From an uncultured Eubacteriaceae bacterium (GTDB taxonomy: Bacteria; Bacillota; Clostridia; Lachnospirales; CAG-274), in NCBI GenBank assembly GCA_947167715.1, contig CAMVJD010000001.1, forward strand, positions 1 through 64,000: a stretch of 64,000 bases of DNA. The letters run 5' to 3'. Each line of letters opens with the position of its first letter. Positions within the stretch are counted from its first letter, which is position 1. A program made the position numbers and the translations under genes. The notes under the pieces are model-generated. The model had not been told where the DNA came from, did no database searches, and worked only from the letters and a program-made list of their open reading frames with translations. Below are positions 18,666 through 27,206 of the stretch, piece after piece.

Positions 18666-20879
18666 ATGAGAAAAATTAAACCTACCACAAAAAGAAAAAT
18701 TGCGGGTATTATAGCGATAGTTCTTATAGCGGCTATGATACTCAGCGCCGTGCTGCCCTTGTTTTTAAGGACGGCTTATGCAGGCGAAGCACAGCAGTAT
18801 GACGTTGAGGCCCGTTTGGGTCTCAGCGGCGTTGTGAAACAAAACAGTACCGCACCCGTGGAGATCAAAGTAACCAACAACAGCGGGAAGGACTTTAAGG
18901 GCAAAGTTACGGTAACACCTAAAAAATCACCGTTTGATATAAGTGCCTACAGCGATAAAAAAGACAATGATCCGGTGTATTATGCGGAAATAGAATTGGC
19001 AGCCGGAGAAACAAGGCAGATAAAGGGACGAATACCCATTAATGAAGCCGTAACCAACCTTAAAATAACGCTTGAACAAAAAAACAAAGCAATATATGAG
19101 GGCGATTTTGATGTTGTTTTCGATAAGAACGATGCTATATGGATGGGCGTTTTAAGCGACAGTACACGCACGGCCGACAATATAAGCGCAAATTTTAACA
19201 GTTATGCCCAAAACTATAATTTAACAAGGCTTGTGGAGCTTTCCGCGGATGACCTTGAATATATAAAAAGCATAAATATGCTTGTAATAAACGATTTTGA
19301 TATTGCATCTCTTTCTGCGGACGACCTTTCCAAAATAAAGGACAGGGCTGAAAACGGGGCATTGATAGTTATAGGTGTAAATGGCGAATACAAGGATAAG
19401 TCATGGTTTAATGCGCTTGTAGGGGGTGCTGTTGAAAATCAGTACCAAATAGAGGAAACAAGCGATGCCTATTATTTTGCAAGCTCTATGCTTGAGAACT
19501 GTTCTTTAAGCAGCGACGACCAAAACAAGCTTATGGAGCTTTGCTCTTATCTTACGGATATGGAAATATATAAGCTTGTGTCCCTGGTTTATTATTACGA
19601 TGCAAACAGGCCGGAAACGGCACAGGCTATCGCAGATGCCATTGGTTACAGCAACAGCGGCAACGGCTGGGAAACAGCAGGGAAAAATGCCGTAAATATA
19701 TTATACGAGCAAGTAAAAAATCAATTTGACGATTTTAAATACTACGATTATACCGCCCAGATGGACATGGTGTCCGAGAATATATCGGACGGCGTTTACG
19801 GCGCGGGCTATTACGGCGCGGAAAGCGGTTACGTAGTGGGCAAGGGTACAGTTATTTTTGCTCCGTCGGATGAAATTGCAAAAAGCGTAGTAAGATGCGA
19901 TTTTAAGCCGCAGGCCGATAGCAATAATAACCGCTATGCAAGCTTTGAGCTGGAGAAACCCGCCGAGATACTTGGAGGTCTTTTCCTTGCGGTAATTATG
20001 ATATATGCCGTATTTATCGGACCGTTCCTGTTTTTGATATTAAAGAAAAAGGACAAGAAGGAAAAGGCGGTAAAATATATCCCCGTTTCGGCATTGGGGC
20101 TTACTGCGGTAATAATAGTATGCAGCCTTGGCTCCAAATTTCAGCGTCCGCTTGCAACGGTCGTAAATATTGTTGCAATGGGTGACACCGGTTTAAGACA
20201 AACCAAGGGATATCTGGTAGTTTCCGCACCCGCAAAGGGCAAAATAAATATTACCGCCGAAAATGTTACCTCTGCGCTCCCGCTCTCGAATTATTCGTGG
20301 GACGGCGGTTACGATACGGAGGGCTACTCGGCATCGCTTACCGATTTTAATTTTACATACAAGGATCAGAGAAAGTGGGATACCAAAAAGTATATTTTTG
20401 ACGGAAATATCGAGCTTAACGGCAAAATAGATATTAAGCTTATAAACTATGATACTGCGACAGAGACCCTGCAGGTAGAGCTGACCAACAATACGGGCTA
20501 TGATGTGGAGGATATCTGTGCGGCATCAAACGGCAATTATTATTTCCAAAGACGTCTTTTGAAAAAGCTTAAAAACGGCGAAACAAAAACCTGTGATATA
20601 GCCATTTCAAATAATTATACCTACAGCGTTTTCAGCAAAAACAACAACAGCGCAAACGGCTATGATTCAATGCCCGCAAACAGGCGCGATGCGGTAAATG
20701 AGCTTTGCGGCGATCAGCTGCTTATTATGGGCTTTATAAACAGCAACACCACGGGCGCAGTTAAGGTAAACGGAAGAAGAGCATCAAAAGAAGAGTTTAC
20801 CGCCCTGTATACCAATCTTAATATTACAAGCGAGTATGATTATGCGACCCTTGGGGGAGGTTTATATGATACGAATTGA
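18666..20879 (+). CDS. Large membrane protein associated with ABC exporter
   Basis: A 737-residue protein; GAGGAG supports the ATG at 18666 rather than the one at 18624. It has an N-terminal membrane helix (about 10-33), a large extracytoplasmic domain (Ig-like start at about 45-150, then a mixed alpha/beta region), two more helices near 433-460 and 467-490 flanking a KKKDKKEK loop, and a second outside domain. The layout resembles accessory proteins found with ABC-2-type exporters in Clostridia. The next two genes encode an ABC ATPase and a permease and overlap it, so the three likely work as one unit. The substrate is unknown. Confidence 0.7.
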   Translation: MRKIKPTTKRKIAGIIAIVLIAAMILSAVLPLFLRTAYAGEAQQYDVEARLGLSGVVKQNSTAPVEIKVTNNSGKDFKGKVTVTPKKSPFDISAYSDKKDNDPVYYAEIELAAGETRQIKGRIPINEAVTNLKITLEQKNKAIYEGDFDVVFDKNDAIWMGVLSDSTRTADNISANFNSYAQNYNLTRLVELSADDLEYIKSINMLVINDFDIASLSADDLSKIKDRAENGALIVIGVNGEYKDKSWFNALVGGAVENQYQIEETSDAYYFASSMLENCSLSSDDQNKLMELCSYLTDMEIYKLVSLVYYYDANRPETAQAIADAIGYSNSGNGWETAGKNAVNILYEQVKNQFDDFKYYDYTAQMDMVSENISDGVYGAGYYGAESGYVVGKGTVIFAPSDEIAKSVVRCDFKPQADSNNNRYASFELEKPAEILGGLFLAVIMIYAVFIGPFLFLILKKKDKKEKAVKYIPVSALGLTAVIIVCSLGSKFQRPLATVVNIVAMGDTGLRQTKGYLVVSAPAKGKINITAENVTSALPLSNYSWDGGYDTEGYSASLTDFNFTYKDQRKWDTKKYIFDGNIELNGKIDIKLINYDTATETLQVELTNNTGYDVEDICAASNGNYYFQRRLLKKLKNGETKTCDIAISNNYTYSVFSKNNNSANGYDSMPANRRDAVNELCGDQLLIMGFINSNTTGAVKVNGRRASKEEFTALYTNLNITSEYDYATLGGGLYDTN

Positions 20880-21813
20880 AAATCTTACTAAATATTACGG
20901 AAAATTCAAGGCTGTAGACGGACTTACGCTTGAAATACCCGAGGGAAGCGTATTTGGCTTTGTCGGTCCCAACGGTGCAGGCAAGACCACCACAATGAAA
21001 ATTATGACAGGCCTTTTAAGCGCAAGCGGCGGAAAAATTACGATCGACGGGGTGGATATTATCGAGCATCCCGAATTTATAGGCGACAAGGTAGGCTATA
21101 TGCCCGACTTTTTCGGCACATATGACAATCTGCGCGCGGACGAGTATCTGGAGTTTTATGCGGGTATGTATAAAATACCGCAAAACGAGGTGCCGCAGCT
21201 GGTGGACGACCTTTTGGAGCTGGTTGACCTCAGCGAAAAGAAATATGCATATGTGGACTCTCTTTCAAGAGGTATGAAGCAGCGCCTTTGTCTTGCAAGG
21301 AGCCTTGTTCACGACCCTGCGCTTCTGATACTGGACGAGCCTGCCTCGGGTCTTGACCCGCGTGCGCGCTTTGAAATGAAGGAGATATTAAAACAGCTTA
21401 AAACTATGGGCAAGACCGTTATTATAAGCTCGCATATCCTGCCGGAGCTTGCCGAGATGTGTACACACGTCGGCATTATCGACCATGGTGTCGTTAAAAG
21501 CAGCGGCAGTATAAGCGAAATTATGCAAAATATGCAAAAGGAGCGTGTATTTTCTGTTAAAACGCTTGGAAATGCGGGCTTTGACACAATTAATATGCTG
21601 CTTTCGGAGCTGCCTTACGCAGAAAATATTTCGGTAAATACCGACGAGATAGTGTTCAGCTACCGCGGTGATGAGGACAGCCTTGCAAGGCTTGTTAAGG
21701 ATATACACGACAAGGGTGTTCCGCTTTTGGGCTTTTCCGAAAAGCAGGGCAATCTGGAGGACGTATTTATGGAATTGACGGGGGACGATGAAAATGACGA
21801 AAATAAAAAATAA
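20866..21813 (+). CDS. ABC transporter ATP-binding protein
   Basis: A 315-residue nucleotide-binding subunit of the ABC-2 exporter type. Walker A GPNGAGKTT, Q-loop region MPDFFGTYDNL, signature SRGMKQR (S-R-G-M-K-Q in place of LSGGQ), Walker B LLILDEPASGLDP and switch His in ISSHIL are all present. A C-terminal extension of about 90 residues is typical of GldA/NatA-like proteins. The ATG at 20866 (GGGGGAGG site) lies within the end of the preceding gene, giving a 14-bp overlap; it in turn overlaps the permease gene by 26 bp. Confidence 0.94.
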   Translation: MIRIENLTKYYGKFKAVDGLTLEIPEGSVFGFVGPNGAGKTTTMKIMTGLLSASGGKITIDGVDIIEHPEFIGDKVGYMPDFFGTYDNLRADEYLEFYAGMYKIPQNEVPQLVDDLLELVDLSEKKYAYVDSLSRGMKQRLCLARSLVHDPALLILDEPASGLDPRARFEMKEILKQLKTMGKTVIISSHILPELAEMCTHVGIIDHGVVKSSGSISEIMQNMQKERVFSVKTLGNAGFDTINMLLSELPYAENISVNTDEIVFSYRGDEDSLARLVKDIHDKGVPLLGFSEKQGNLEDVFMELTGDDENDENKK

Positions 21814-22672
21814 AATATTAAGCTATGCAAATAATCCTATCGTCAAGCGTGAAATAAAGCAGACCTTCCGAAAAGCCAAAATTTTCTGGATACTTGCGGT
21901 CTATCTTTTTGCCCTTGCGGGCATCAGCTTTATGGTGCTTACCAGCCTTTCGGGCACATATGACGGCTATAATCCCATGCTTCCGAGTGTTATGTACTTT
22001 GTTATACTGGGTATGCAGATGCTTTTGCTTACGGTCATTACGCCCATATCCACTTCAACGGCCATAAGCGGCGAAAAGGAGCGCCAGACCTTTGACCTTT
22101 TGATAATTACAAAAACAAGTATGTATGATATTATTATGGGCAAGCTTTTAAGCTCACTTATGATAACGGTAATTATGATAATTTTAAGTATGCCCGTTTA
22201 TGCGGTTGTTTTCTACTACGGCGGTGTATCTGTCATACAGTTTTTGCTTAATCAGGTATATCTTTTATGCTATACCTCTATGGTCGGCAGTCTGGGCATA
22301 GTTTTTTCGACTGTTATGAGAAAAAGCACGGCGGCTTCCACGGCCACGATAGCGCTTATTTTTGCAATGACTATAGGTGTGTGGATAGCCATTGGTATGC
22401 TGGGTGTTATGACCTTTGCGCTTACTCAATCCGAGGTACCGCTTAAAATTGTCTGCACGCTGTTTATGTTTAACCCGATAATCAGCTTTATATCTATGGT
22501 TGACAGCCAGATGGGCACAAATGCGTCATGGGAGATACTTGACGAGATAGGCTATACCTTTGAAAATGATGTAATTTATTTCTGGCATATCAATATGCTG
22601 CTTTACTGCGTGATAACTCATTTTTTGGTAAAGTTTGCGGCAAAGAGGATAGCGCCGATGAGAAAGAAATAG
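21788..22672 (+). CDS. ABC-2 type permease
   Basis: A 294-residue membrane protein with about six predicted helices (for example FWILAVYLFALAGISFMVL, VMYFVILGMQMLLLTVI, AALIFAMTIGVWIAIGML region) and the cytoplasmic TAISGEKERQTFDLLIITKTS segment typical of ABC-2 permeases. It pairs with the ATPase whose gene it overlaps. What is exported is not evident. Confidence 0.9.
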   Translation: MKMTKIKNKILSYANNPIVKREIKQTFRKAKIFWILAVYLFALAGISFMVLTSLSGTYDGYNPMLPSVMYFVILGMQMLLLTVITPISTSTAISGEKERQTFDLLIITKTSMYDIIMGKLLSSLMITVIMIILSMPVYAVVFYYGGVSVIQFLLNQVYLLCYTSMVGSLGIVFSTVMRKSTAASTATIALIFAMTIGVWIAIGMLGVMTFALTQSEVPLKIVCTLFMFNPIISFISMVDSQMGTNASWEILDEIGYTFENDVIYFWHINMLLYCVITHFLVKFAAKRIAPMRKK

Positions 22673-22688
22673 AAAGAAGTTGATATAA

Positions 22689-23768
22689 ATGCAGTCGAGT
22701 AATATACACGGCGGGGATCTGGACGAGATATCCCGTGTTTACGGTATAGATAAAAGCAGGATAATGAATTTCAGCGGCAATGTCAATCCGCTGGGGCTGC
22801 CCGAAAGCGTAAAGGCGGCAATAGCCAAAAATGTGGATATAGCCGTAAACTATCCCGATGTCAGCTATAAAAGCCTAAGGGAGGCTATAGCGCAGTATAC
22901 GGGAGCAAGGGCGGAGCATATACTGGCGGGCAACGGCTCGACCGAGCTTATAACGGGCTTTATAAAGGCGGTAATGCCTAAAAAAAGCATTGTTGTTTCC
23001 CCCGCATATTCCGAGTATCTGCGTATTCTGGAGCAGATAGGCTGTGAGACCACCCTCTCGCCCTTAAGCGCCGGGGATGATTTTATACCCGATATAAATG
23101 CCCTGCCTATAGCGGACGATACGGATATGCTTGTTATCTGCAACCCCAATAACCCGACGGGTACCTATGTGACCGCGGAGCAGATAGAAAGCATCGCAAA
23201 AAAGCATAAAAACCTGTTTATTATGATAGACGAGACCTATGTGGAGTTTGCCGATGTATCAAAGCGTATATCGGCGGTGGAGCTTACCGCAAAATATGAC
23301 AATATCGGTGTTATAAGGGGCACATCAAAGTTTTTTGCCTGTCCCGGGCTAAGGCTTGGCTACGGCATTTCGGGAAATACGGATATACTTAAAAAGGTAG
23401 ACAGCGGCCGCGACCTGTGGAGCGTAAATGTTTATGCCGAGCTTGCGGGCTGCGTTATGTTTACCGATACGGACTTTATCCAAAAAACAAGAGAGCTGAT
23501 AAACTCCGAAAGGGCTCGTATCCGCGAAGAGGTGGATAAAATAAAGGCGCTTAAAATGTACAAGTCGCAGTCAAATTTCTTTCTGGTAAGGATACTGGAC
23601 GGCAGCATAACCGCAAAGGAGCTGTTTTTAAGACTTATCAAAAAAAATATACTTATAAGGGATGCGGAGAGCTTTCCGTTTTTGGATGAAACGTATTTCA
23701 GGTTTTGTATTCTCTCACCAAAGGAAAACGATATCTTGCTTGAAAGCTTGAGGGAAGTGTTTGACTAA
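22689..23768 (+). CDS. PLP-dependent aminotransferase, CobD/HisC-like
   Basis: A 359-residue fold-type I enzyme. The N-terminal HGGDLDEISRVYGI and FSGNVNPLGLPESV segments are characteristic of the threonine-phosphate decarboxylase (CobD) branch, which shares ancestry with HisC. Other signs: AGNGSTELI, CNPNNPTGTYV, IDETYVEF, and the PLP Lys in GTSKFFACPGLRLGY. No cobalamin genes are nearby, so a general aminotransferase or decarboxylase is possible. It lies 16 bp after the permease gene on the same strand. Function beyond the family is uncertain. Confidence 0.82.
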   Translation: MQSSNIHGGDLDEISRVYGIDKSRIMNFSGNVNPLGLPESVKAAIAKNVDIAVNYPDVSYKSLREAIAQYTGARAEHILAGNGSTELITGFIKAVMPKKSIVVSPAYSEYLRILEQIGCETTLSPLSAGDDFIPDINALPIADDTDMLVICNPNNPTGTYVTAEQIESIAKKHKNLFIMIDETYVEFADVSKRISAVELTAKYDNIGVIRGTSKFFACPGLRLGYGISGNTDILKKVDSGRDLWSVNVYAELAGCVMFTDTDFIQKTRELINSERARIREEVDKIKALKMYKSQSNFFLVRILDGSITAKELFLRLIKKNILIRDAESFPFLDETYFRFCILSPKENDILLESLREVFD

Positions 23769-23830
23769 AACGTAAAATCGCGGCAAAACCGCAGGATGTT
23801 GATGGACGATGTTCGCGGGAACCGTTTTCC

Positions 23831-23877
23831 CCCGCTTTTTCAAAAAGCGGGCGGGGGTGCGGGGCGCGCAGCCCTGC
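23831..23877. repeat. GC-rich tandem hairpin element
   Basis: Two adjacent palindromes: CCCGCTTTTT/AAAAAGCGGG (23831-23851) and GCGGGGC/GCCCTGC (23859-23877, one mismatch). The composition differs from the A+T-rich gaps elsewhere. There is no clean T-run, so it is not a standard terminator; it may be a dispersed repeat or an RNA-processing signal ahead of the glutamate synthase gene. Confidence 0.5.
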
Positions 23878-23911
23878 AAAATAATATATTTTAAACGAGG
23901 AGGAATTTTTT

Positions 23912-25219
23912 ATGGACGAACACAGTAAGTATGTAGACACACCGTACACAATGAAGGAGGCAATAGTGGAGGCACAGCGCTGCCTTAACTGCAAAAAGCC
24001 AATGTGCAAAACGGGCTGTCCCATTGAAAACGATATACCGGACTTTATCCATGCTCTTTCAAAGGGCAATCTGGGCGAGGCACGCCAGATACTTGCGGGC
24101 AAGACCAATCTTCCTGCGGTTTGCGGCCGTGTATGCCCGCACGAAACACAGTGTCAGGGTCATTGTGTACTGGGCAAAAAGGGCGAGGCGATAAATATCG
24201 GCCGTTTGGAGCAGTTTGTGGCGGATTTTGATGCGGAAATGGCACTTACGCGCGAGAATATACCGCCAAAGACCCGCGGCAATGTTGCCGTTATAGGCTC
24301 CGGCCCCGCAGGCCTTACCGTAGCCGGCGACCTGGCACATATGGGCTTTAATGTTACCGTTTACGAGGCAGAAAGCGAGCCGGGCGGCGTTCTTCTTTAC
24401 GGTATTCCCGAATTCCGTCTGCCCAAGGACGTTGTACGCCGCGAAACAAAGCGTATTGCCGAGCTTGGCGTAAGCTTTATTACCAACGTATTGGTAGGCG
24501 ACGATATTACACTTGACCAGATGTTTGAGCGCGGCTTTGATGCTATCTTTATCGGTACGGGTACGGCGCTTTCCAAGGAGCTTAATATCCCCGGCAAGGA
24601 ATTAAAGGGTGTTATCCAGTCGCATTACTTCCTGCGTATGGTTGCACTTTACCGCAGCAACGAGTTGGGCCGTGACGAGGTACCCGTTGCCGAGGGCGAC
24701 AATGTGCTTATAATCGGTGCGGGCAACGTGGCTATGGATGCCTCCCGTCAGTCTATAAGAATGGGCGCAAAAAATGTTACCGTAGTTTACAGAAGCACCT
24801 TTGAGACAATAAGTGCCGCACAGGTAGAGTACGAGGGCGCGGTGGAGGACGGCGTTAAGTTTATGTGGAACTCCACACCCGTGGAATATGTCGGTGATGC
24901 CGACGGAAAGCTTGTAGGTCTTAAAATTAAAAATAAAGAGGGCAGCGAGCTTATCGTGCCTGCGGATAAGGTGCTTGTAGCTATAGGCGCAAAGCCCGCA
25001 AGACGTATTATTTCCACCACAAAGGGTATTGAGGTAAACGAAAACGGCTACCTTATCACAAGTGAAAGACCCTACGGCATGACTACGCTAAAGGGTGTAT
25101 TTGCAGGCGGCGATGTTGTGCATCAGCCCGCTACCGTTGTGCTTGCCATGAAGGAGGCAAAGAAGGTAGTTGAGGGCATTGCGGCTTATGTGGATGCAGT
25201 TAAGCTGCTTGGATTGTAA
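23912..25219 (+). CDS. gltA: NADPH-dependent glutamate synthase small subunit-like oxidoreductase
   Basis: A 435-residue flavoprotein of the GltD/homotetrameric GltA type. An N-terminal domain with a Cys pattern binding Fe-S clusters (AQRCLNCKKPMCKTGCPIEN, VCPHETQCQGHC) is followed by an FAD site (IGSGPAGLTVAGDLA) and an NADPH site (IGAGNVAMDASR), ending with the GGDVV FAD-binding segment. It passes electrons from NADPH to a partner; no large glutamate synthase subunit is in the window. GAGGAGGA precedes the ATG. The next gene follows after 22 bp. Confidence 0.92.
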   Translation: MDEHSKYVDTPYTMKEAIVEAQRCLNCKKPMCKTGCPIENDIPDFIHALSKGNLGEARQILAGKTNLPAVCGRVCPHETQCQGHCVLGKKGEAINIGRLEQFVADFDAEMALTRENIPPKTRGNVAVIGSGPAGLTVAGDLAHMGFNVTVYEAESEPGGVLLYGIPEFRLPKDVVRRETKRIAELGVSFITNVLVGDDITLDQMFERGFDAIFIGTGTALSKELNIPGKELKGVIQSHYFLRMVALYRSNELGRDEVPVAEGDNVLIIGAGNVAMDASRQSIRMGAKNVTVVYRSTFETISAAQVEYEGAVEDGVKFMWNSTPVEYVGDADGKLVGLKIKNKEGSELIVPADKVLVAIGAKPARRIISTTKGIEVNENGYLITSERPYGMTTLKGVFAGGDVVHQPATVVLAMKEAKKVVEGIAAYVDAVKLLGL

Positions 25220-25241
25220 AAACCCGAAGAGGAAAAGATAT

Positions 25242-26429
25242 ATGCTTAAAAATGTGTTAAAACTTACTGCCATAGCGGCTGCGGTCATGGCTGCGTCAAG
25301 CGTTGTTTCCGCGGCCGAGGCCGTCAGCATAGAGATAGACGGCAAACCGCTTGCCGCAGAGCCGCCTGCGCAGATAACCGAGGGCAGGACACTTGTGCCT
25401 ATGCGTGCTATTTTTGAGGCCTTGGGCGCAAAAATAGACTGGGATGCGGAGACCAAAACCGTAAATGCGGCGGCAAAGGGGCATAATATAAGCCTTACCG
25501 TAGGTGAGCGAAGCCTTGTAAAGGACGGAAAAAGCGTAGAATTAAGCGTACCCGCGCAGATAATAGACGGCAGGACCTTTGTACCCGCAAGGGCGGTGTC
25601 GGAAAGTCTGGACTGCGTTGTAAGGTGGGACGGCGAAACAAAGACCGTTTTTATCGAAACAGACGGTGAGCAAAAGGCCGACTATGTCAAAAAAGACGAG
25701 CCCGAATGGGTCACAGAGCTTTCAAACGGCGTGGTGCGCCCCGAGGAAGTGGAGCTGCCCGAAAAATATGCCGATGACAACTGTGTGTACAAGGAATTTT
25801 TTGTTATGGCGTTTTTGCCCAAAATAACGGAGGTCATGAACGAAAGCGACATAATGGAAAAAACGGTAAAAACCGTTGGTATTGACAGGTTTTTTGAGGA
25901 AAATTGGCTTTCGGCGGTCTTAACAAAGTTTGGTGCAAACGATATTGCAATAAAGATAGCCGAGGGGGCAAAGGCGGAGGATTTTACCAAGGACGAGGTG
26001 GAGCGCATGACAAAGGTGGTGCGGTTTATGAATGACCGCGGGCTTTCGTATGAACGCAATTTTTCGTATAACTGCACCTTTGACAAGGACGGCACCTTCC
26101 GTATGGTCGTTGCAAAGGCAAAGACCCAAAATGCCGATGAGGGCACAGTGTTTTCTGTGATACTTAAGGACAGCGAAAGGGGCGCGCGCTATTATCTTAT
26201 GATAGCCGAGGAGGACGGCTCCTACTGTGTTTGCGGCATAAACAACAATAATTTTGAGATATACCCCATGGCGCTTGCAAGTGACGACGGTGATTTTGAG
26301 GACGCTCTTACAGCACCGAACACCTTTTTGATAATGGTGGATATGATAGAAAAAAACAGTGTGGAGCCTGTGGAGATCAGGCAGATAGACAGGCTTGCGA
26401 ATATCAAAACAACGATAATAGACGGTTAA
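25242..26429 (+). CDS. Secreted copper-amine-oxidase-N domain protein
   Basis: A 395-residue exported protein. The ATG at 25242 is chosen for its GAGGAAAAG site and because it begins a signal peptide (LKLTAIAAAVMAAS ... VSAAE). Residues about 28-145 form a copper amine oxidase N-like domain (EGRTLVPMRAIFEALGAKIDWD; DGRTFVPARAVSESLDCVVRWD), a wall-associated module common in Firmicutes. The C-terminal 230 residues are not recognised; they contain alpha/beta-like segments and no obvious active site. Its position just before a sortase (6 bp apart) suggests a surface role, although no sorting signal is visible in this protein. Confidence 0.8.
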   Translation: MLKNVLKLTAIAAAVMAASSVVSAAEAVSIEIDGKPLAAEPPAQITEGRTLVPMRAIFEALGAKIDWDAETKTVNAAAKGHNISLTVGERSLVKDGKSVELSVPAQIIDGRTFVPARAVSESLDCVVRWDGETKTVFIETDGEQKADYVKKDEPEWVTELSNGVVRPEEVELPEKYADDNCVYKEFFVMAFLPKITEVMNESDIMEKTVKTVGIDRFFEENWLSAVLTKFGANDIAIKIAEGAKAEDFTKDEVERMTKVVRFMNDRGLSYERNFSYNCTFDKDGTFRMVVAKAKTQNADEGTVFSVILKDSERGARYYLMIAEEDGSYCVCGINNNNFEIYPMALASDDGDFEDALTAPNTFLIMVDMIEKNSVEPVEIRQIDRLANIKTTIIDG

Positions 26430-26435
26430 GAAACT

Positions 26436-27113
26436 ATGAAGATAAGAAAAATTATAGGCGGCCTGCTTGTTATAGCAGGCGCCTCTTGTATGGTTTATGC
26501 AATTTACATAAACAAGCATGTTGAGGCACAAAAAGATGCGCTGGTCGCACAGTATGAGGACTATATAAACTGGGTGAACGACAGCGAGCTTAATGTGCAG
26601 GAAATAGAGGATGCCATGGCAAAGCGCAGGGCAGAGGAGGCAAGCGAGATAGCCTCGGCCGAGGCGGAGGTCCCTGCACCCGCCGAGCAGGACAAGCTGC
26701 AGGAAATGGCTATTCCGCAGGGCATTATAGGCATTATGGAAATAGACAAAATAGACCTTGTTGTGACAATGGCGGAGGGCACCGACAACAAAAGCATCAC
26801 CCTTTCGGTGGGTCATTTCCCCAATACCGCCATGCCCGGGCAGGTCGGCAATTTTGCGGTTGTAGGCCACAGAAGCTATCGCTACGGCGCATACTTTAAC
26901 CGCCTTGACGAGCTTCAGCCCGGCGATACCGTGCGCGTAAAGACCGTTGACGGCATTTTTACCTACTGCGTTGACGGCAGCTCGGTCGTAGAGCCGACAG
27001 ACTTATCCGTGCTTGACCCAACCGATACCCCGACAATGACCCTTGTTACCTGTACCCCCATAAGGACGGCGACCCACAGGCTTATTGTAAAGGGGCATCT
27101 TATGACCGATTAA
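26436..27113 (+). CDS. Sortase (class D-like)
   Basis: A 225-residue membrane-anchored transpeptidase. One N-terminal helix (IIGGLLVIAGASCMVYAIYI), a Glu/Ala-rich coil (about 30-85), then the sortase barrel: catalytic His in VVGHRSYRYG, catalytic Cys in TLVTCTP and Arg in HRLIVKG. The YGAYFNRLDELQPGD segment fits class D or related sortases. It should join surface proteins to the wall or to pilin subunits. The giant SpaA protein at 57669 is a plausible substrate, but its C-terminus is outside the window. Confidence 0.92.
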   Translation: MKIRKIIGGLLVIAGASCMVYAIYINKHVEAQKDALVAQYEDYINWVNDSELNVQEIEDAMAKRRAEEASEIASAEAEVPAPAEQDKLQEMAIPQGIIGIMEIDKIDLVVTMAEGTDNKSITLSVGHFPNTAMPGQVGNFAVVGHRSYRYGAYFNRLDELQPGDTVRVKTVDGIFTYCVDGSSVVEPTDLSVLDPTDTPTMTLVTCTPIRTATHRLIVKGHLMTD

Positions 27114-27153
27114 AGATCATTTTCTATAAAATTAAAGAATTACAAAATTGGTA

Positions 27154-27182
27154 TTGAAAATAAATTGAGAATGTTGTATAAT
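27154..27182 (+). promoter_or_regulatory. Promoter of the dockerin-CAP gene
   Basis: TTGAAA, 17-nt spacer, TATAAT. The longest ORF would start inside this promoter, so the ATG at 27207 is used. Confidence 0.88.
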
Positions 27183-27206
27183 AGCATAAGGAGGTGCATA
27201 CCCGAT

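Noticed and set aside
22689..23768. A cobalamin biosynthesis locus
   Set aside because: Only the CobD-like aminotransferase is present; no other cob genes or cobalamin riboswitch is nearby.
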